The notes under the pieces are model-generated. The model was not told the DNA's origin, searched no databases, and worked only from the letters and a program-made list of their open reading frames with translations. Both the position numbers and the translations under genes were made by a program. Positions 60,618 to 64,000 of a stretch of DNA of 64,000 bases are shown in pieces. The DNA lies in NCBI GenBank assembly GCA_029194535.1, contig JARFXR010000001.1:186001-250000 (forward strand), written 5' to 3'. The DNA is from Nitrospira sp. GTDB lineage: Bacteria > Nitrospirota > Nitrospiria > Nitrospirales > Nitrospiraceae. The first letter of the stretch is position 1, and every line of letters begins with the position of its first letter.

Positions 60618-60647
60618 CTTATATGCCAGCCGACCGTCGGGCTTCAA
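60618..60647 (-). promoter_or_regulatory. Candidate sigma-70 promoter
   Basis: On the - strand TTGAAG (60647-60642) and TATAAG (60623-60618) are 18 bp apart, about 80 bp before the GTG at 60540. A CCGACGGTCGG palindrome lies between the boxes and may be an operator. Confidence 0.4.
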
Positions 60648-60679
60648 CCGAAGACTTGACCGGCGCCGCGACGCTCGGT

Positions 60680-61363
60680 TCAAGATCCGGCGCCGCCGAG
60701 GATCCGGGCGAAACAGTCCGGGTCGAGCAGGTCTCCGATGGCGTCGATGCGCACATCCGGTGGGGGGAACCGGGCGACGGCCTGCGAATCCATCGCATAG
60801 TGGCCCTGTCGGGGGAAGACCGTCGTTACACGGGAGCCCCATATCGCTTTCACGGCCGAGAGGATCCGGACCTTGTCGTCGACCAACACATATCGCTCGG
60901 CCGGAAACCGCCGTTCCACGTCCTCGAGTTCCTGTTCCTTATGAATGTAGATCAGGACGTTCCCGTCGACGGCCCGATGCAGTCCGGACCGCTCCACCTT
61001 CCTCGGTTGGAAGACTACGTCGCCGTCGGAAAGGATCACGGCCTTGCCGATCTCCTTCGCCCGATCGATCGCGTCGAGCGCACCGGGGTACAGGCGGTCC
61101 GCAAACGGGTAGTTGATCAGAAAATGGGACACCGTCAAGAGATGGGGATCGCGCGGATACTCGATGCGATACCGTTGAAGCGCCCCGAGATAGTCGGCAT
61201 ACCCCAGCTCACGGCGCAACTCCTCAAACAGCGCCCAATACCGCTCTTCCCGATCGGGACCGACCTCCCGCACCAGATGCCGGCGCAGGTCCTCCGTTAC
61301 CTGATCGTTGTCGAGCAGCGTGTTGTCCACGTCGAAGAGCAGGACGACCTCGCCTGACGGCAT
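60680..61363 (-). CDS. HAD-family hydrolase
   Basis: A 227-aa phosphatase-like protein: nucleophile motif LLFDVDNTLLDND, motif II VILSDGDVVFQ, and a late acidic loop YVLVDDKVRIL. The cap is helical. Substrate unknown. The start is the ATG at 61363, and it lies 33 bp after the MBL gene. Confidence 0.85.
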   Translation of the reverse strand: MPSGEVVLLFDVDNTLLDNDQVTEDLRRHLVREVGPDREERYWALFEELRRELGYADYLGALQRYRIEYPRDPHLLTVSHFLINYPFADRLYPGALDAIDRAKEIGKAVILSDGDVVFQPRKVERSGLHRAVDGNVLIYIHKEQELEDVERRFPAERYVLVDDKVRILSAVKAIWGSRVTTVFPRQGHYAMDSQAVARFPPPDVRIDAIGDLLDPDCFARILGGAGS

Positions 61364-61396
61364 GATGAACCCCTGCGCGATCCGATGGGATCGCCG

Positions 61397-62320
61397 TTAC
61401 TTCGTCTCTCGTCGCTGCGACAAATAGCGGTACATCCCTTCCACGTTCTCGGGAAACCAGTCGCCGTAGTGCTGCCACCGCTCATACTTGGGAAGCTGCA
61501 CGGCCTTTTTCGCCTCCTCGAGACTCGCCCCCTTCTGCAGTTGTTCCTGCACCGCCGCCCGGAGGTCCTCCAGATAGCCGCGGAACATCCGCACGTGTGC
61601 CTTGTTCCCTATCTTGCCGTGACCGGGCACCAGCCGGTCGAAATCCAATTGCTCGACGCGCTTGAGCGACTCAATCCAGTCGTCCGGATAGTCGCTCTTC
61701 ATCGTGCGGTAGGCGACCGTCTCGACCGGAATGAAATCGACGGCAAAGAGCAGTTTCTGTTCCGGCAGGAGGACCACCAGGCTGTTGTCCGAATGGTTCT
61801 TGCCCGTATAGATCAGCTCGACGTGCTTGCCGCCGAGGTCGATGAACAGGCGATCCGTGAAGGTGAGATCCGGTAGCGGCGTGCGGGGGTCCGCCGCCTC
61901 CCGAATCTTGGCCGTGGCTCCGGCCTGACTGACGAACAGCGCCTGGTCGGCAAAGAGGCTCCCGCCCGTGATGTGATCGTCATGATGATGGCTGTAGATC
62001 ACATAGCGGACCGGCTGATCGGAGTACTTGCCGATCTCTTTCTTGAGCCAGGTCGCCGCCTCGGCGCTGATCGGATCCGTGACGATCACCCCTTTGGGAG
62101 TCGTGATGAAAATGGCCTGGTGGAACTGATGTCGGAACGCGTACACGCCGTCGCCCAGGCTCGTGATCTCGTTCTCCGGACGGCTCTCCTGCCCGAATAC
62201 AGGCCAGCTCTGCCCCAGCAGACCCACGAGCGCCAACATCATAAGTATGCGCCTGGCCACAGCCGGCACACAGGTCGCGCCGTCCCGATTCACCGCCCTC
62301 CGTCTCTCGATGTTCTTCAT
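61397..62320 (-). CDS. Secreted metallo-beta-lactamase-fold hydrolase
   Basis: A 307-aa exported enzyme. The signal sequence (ILMMLALVGLLGQSWPVFGQ) follows a basic N-terminus. Metal motif IYSHHHDDHITGG (HxHxDH), then IYTGKNHSDNSLVV, LFAVDFIPVE and VPGHGKIG. It resembles the SoxH/quinoprotein relay group. AAGGAG five bases upstream sets the ATG at 62320. Substrate unknown. Confidence 0.87.
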   Translation of the reverse strand: MKNIERRRAVNRDGATCVPAVARRILMMLALVGLLGQSWPVFGQESRPENEITSLGDGVYAFRHQFHQAIFITTPKGVIVTDPISAEAATWLKKEIGKYSDQPVRYVIYSHHHDDHITGGSLFADQALFVSQAGATAKIREAADPRTPLPDLTFTDRLFIDLGGKHVELIYTGKNHSDNSLVVLLPEQKLLFAVDFIPVETVAYRTMKSDYPDDWIESLKRVEQLDFDRLVPGHGKIGNKAHVRMFRGYLEDLRAAVQEQLQKGASLEEAKKAVQLPKYERWQHYGDWFPENVEGMYRYLSQRRETK

Positions 62321-62421
62321 AGCCGCTCCTTTACGGTCGTCCTCCATTATGGTTCTCCGCTCTCCCATCACGATCAGGCCGTCGGGCATCCCGATTTCCG
62401 GCTTCCTCCCGTGGACGCTTG

Positions 62422-62850
62422 TCAGGCTCCCAGTTTCGCATCCATCGTAATGGTCGTATTCAGCAGACGTGAGACGGGGCAGCCGGTCTTGGCCGCCGTG
62501 GTCGCCTTCTCCCACGCGGTGGCGTCGGCCTTCGGAACCGTACCCTTCACGTCCAAATGAATCTTGGTGACCGTCCACCCTGCGTCGAGCTTCTCAAATT
62601 GCACCGTGGCGGTCGTTTCGAGTTTCTCCGGTACGAGGCCGGCATTGCTCAACTGCGCCGACAGCGCCATCGTAAAGCAGCCGGCATGAGCCGCCGCAAT
62701 GAGCTCTTCCGGATTCGTGCCCTTCCCGCTTTCGAATCTGGTGCCGAACGAATACTGGGCCTGCGACAGGACACCGCTCTCCGTTGAGACGGTTCCCTTG
62801 CCCGCCTTCAGATCTCCCCGCCACGCGGCGGATGCGCTTCGTTTCATCAT
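62422..62850 (-). CDS. OsmC-family peroxide reductase
   Basis: A 142-aa thiol peroxidase of the OsmC/Ohr fold. The two redox cysteines are in [12 protein letters not shown] and [10 protein letters not shown]. It starts [20 protein letters not shown] as in OsmC. GGAGGAG sets the ATG at 62850. It probably reduces organic hydroperoxides with a lipoyl or thiol donor. Confidence 0.92.
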   Translation of the reverse strand: MMKRSASAAWRGDLKAGKGTVSTESGVLSQAQYSFGTRFESGKGTNPEELIAAAHAGCFTMALSAQLSNAGLVPEKLETTATVQFEKLDAGWTVTKIHLDVKGTVPKADATAWEKATTAAKTGCPVSRLLNTTITMDAKLGA

Positions 62851-62899
62851 GTTCTCCTCCCTGTCCATCAATGGACTGCGTGGCCCGTCGGCGACGGGC

Positions 62900-64000
62900 T
62901 CATGGTTGTCGATAGCTGATGCGGTAGATCACCCCCGCCAGGTCGTCGGATACCAGGAGCGCGCCGTCGGGCATGACCAGGACGTCGGCCGGGCGCCCCC
63001 AGGCCTGCTGACCGCGCAACCAGCCCTGCGCAAACACGGCATAGGTCGGAGCGCCTTGCTGGTCCCGTGACACGACCGTAATTCGATAGCCGTTTTTCTC
63101 CGTCCGATTCCACGAGCCGTGCTCCGCGATGAAGATTCGGCCCCGGTATTCGGGCGGGAACATCGCGCCGGTATAGAAGCGCATGCCGAGCGACGCCACA
63201 TGAGGGCCAAGCGCCACGGCGGGCGGCGTAAACTCCGGGCAGGAGTGTTTAGCCCCGAACTCCGGATCGGCAATCGTGCCCCCGTGACAATAGGGATAGC
63301 CGAAATGGAGGCCCGCTTTCGGCGCATGATTGAGCTCATCCGGCGGTTGATCGTCGCCGAGCCAGTCACGACCGTTGTCCGTAAACCACAACTCCCGTGT
63401 AGCCGGATCCCAATCGAAGCCGACCGAATTCCGGACGCCGCGGGCGACCACTTCATAGTCTCCGCCGTCCTCGTTGATGCGCGCGATAAGCCCGTACCGG
63501 TCCGGCTCCGGCTCGCAGATATTGCACGGCGCCCCGACCGGGACGTAGAGTTTCCCGTCCGGTCCGAAGGCGATGAACTTCCAGCCGTGCGACCTCTCCT
63601 TCGGAAAGCGGTCCGTGACCGTCACCGCCGCAGGAGGATTCGACAGCCGTTCCTCGATGCCGTCGAACCTCAGGATACGATCGACGGAGGAGACGTAGAG
63701 CGCCCCCTTTCGATAGGCCACGCCCACGGGCATAGGGAGTCCACTGGCGACCGTGAAGACCTGATCGGCCCGCTGGTCTCCATCCTTGTCGACGACCGCG
63801 TACACGTTTCCTTTCTCCTTGCTGCCGACGAAGAGGGTGCCGTTCCGGCCAAGGGTCATGCCTCGGGCATTCGGCACATCGGCCGCATAGATCGCAATCG
63901 TGAAACCCGGCGGGAGCGTGATGCGGTCCAGCGGGAGTGACGCGGCCCCGGCTTGCGTGACGAATAGGCAGAGCCAGACCATCCACCACCAGCGTACGGG
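62900..64000 (-). CDS. PQQ-type glucose/sorbosone dehydrogenase-like propeller, N-terminus at window edge
   Basis: A six-bladed beta-propeller of at least 360 aa with a hydrophobic export signal. The frame stays open beyond the ATG at 63982 to the edge ([20 protein letters not shown]), so the true start may be outside. GSDH motifs: [15 protein letters not shown], GNxC-like [28 protein letters not shown] and [16 protein letters not shown]. Periplasmic sugar or aldose oxidation with PQQ is the family role; the substrate is unknown. Confidence 0.85.
   Translation of the reverse strand, partial: PVRWWWMVWLCLFVTQAGAASLPLDRITLPPGFTIAIYAADVPNARGMTLGRNGTLFVGSKEKGNVYAVVDKDGDQRADQVFTVASGLPMPVGVAYRKGALYVSSVDRILRFDGIEERLSNPPAAVTVTDRFPKERSHGWKFIAFGPDGKLYVPVGAPCNICEPEPDRYGLIARINEDGGDYEVVARGVRNSVGFDWDPATRELWFTDNGRDWLGDDQPPDELNHAPKAGLHFGYPYCHGGTIADPEFGAKHSCPEFTPPAVALGPHVASLGMRFYTGAMFPPEYRGRIFIAEHGSWNRTEKNGYRITVVSRDQQGAPTYAVFAQGWLRGQQAWGRPADVLVMPDGALLVSDDLAGVIYRISYRQP

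Noticed and set aside
1-64000. CRISPR arrays, rRNA or tRNA genes, and prophage structural genes
   Set aside because: No regularly spaced direct repeats, no rRNA signatures and no phage structural proteins were seen.

Overview
The window reads as a chromosomal segment of a GC-rich Gram-negative bacterium. LpxC at the left end implies a lipid A outer membrane, and lipoproteins and RND pumps fit with that. The gene mix (class III PPK2, RiPP radical SAM methyltransferase, DUF4412 tandem, heavy use of sigma-54, many palindromic intergenic repeats) suggests Nitrospira (Nitrospirota). That assignment is inference from gene content; no rRNA marker is present.

Layout. 1-9.7 kb holds housekeeping and single genes: Usp, lpxC behind a sigma-54-like box, a SuhB-type phosphatase, an AhpD-like protein, a B12/radical SAM RiPP methyltransferase, pterin dehydratase, a CBS protein, a ParB-like protein and an APC permease. 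10.3-17.0 kb holds two tandem DUF4412 proteins, PPK2, an FGE-like secreted protein, a lipoprotein, a beta-barrel protein and a TerB/Coq4-like fusion. 17.2-28.9 kb is accessory: a DUF4143 ATPase, a MITE-like element, broken toxin-type genes, GIY-YIG, then a two-gene PLD-helicase plus Eco57I-type methyltransferase system followed by XRE-ImmA/IrrE and DUF4411 genes. It ends at the 3' end of ssrA (tmRNA). 29.3-30.3 kb is repeats and a dead AbrB antitoxin gene.

30.3-41.2 kb is one minus-strand run headed by a STAS gene and a tiny membrane protein, then a complete MFP-RND-OMF efflux pump, followed by DUF2934, nitroreductase, AlkA-type glycosylase, ferredoxin-MBL fusion, a 56-aa protein, RidA and a BT1-type transporter. 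42-49 kb is a cluster of small YCII, VOC, SnoaL, ABM and SRPBCC proteins with repeats and one VOC gene cut off by a mobile repeat. 49.2-53.4 kb is a second MFP-RND pair. 53.8-59.5 kb contains DedA-rhodanese, an SDR-fragment/NAT chimera, a secreted protein and a three-GAF sigma-54 activator. 59.6-64 kb holds a secreted two-repeat protein, HAD, MBL, OsmC and a PQQ-type sugar dehydrogenase.

Main result. Four minus-strand promoters (41.2, 53.5, 54.8 and 56.7 kb) each carry a sigma-54 box of form NGG-N10-GC (TTGC) and, 94-110 nt upstream, two 16-bp dyads of form TGCCGA-N4-TCGGCA spaced exactly 18 bp. They sit in front of both RND efflux operons, DedA-rhodanese and the secreted protein. The activator encoded at 56.9-59.5 kb is the natural candidate to bind them. 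This looks like a locally encoded sigma-54 envelope/efflux regulon. The second notable system is the PLD-helicase/methyltransferase pair, whose specificity region has a sharply different base composition from the rest of the gene.
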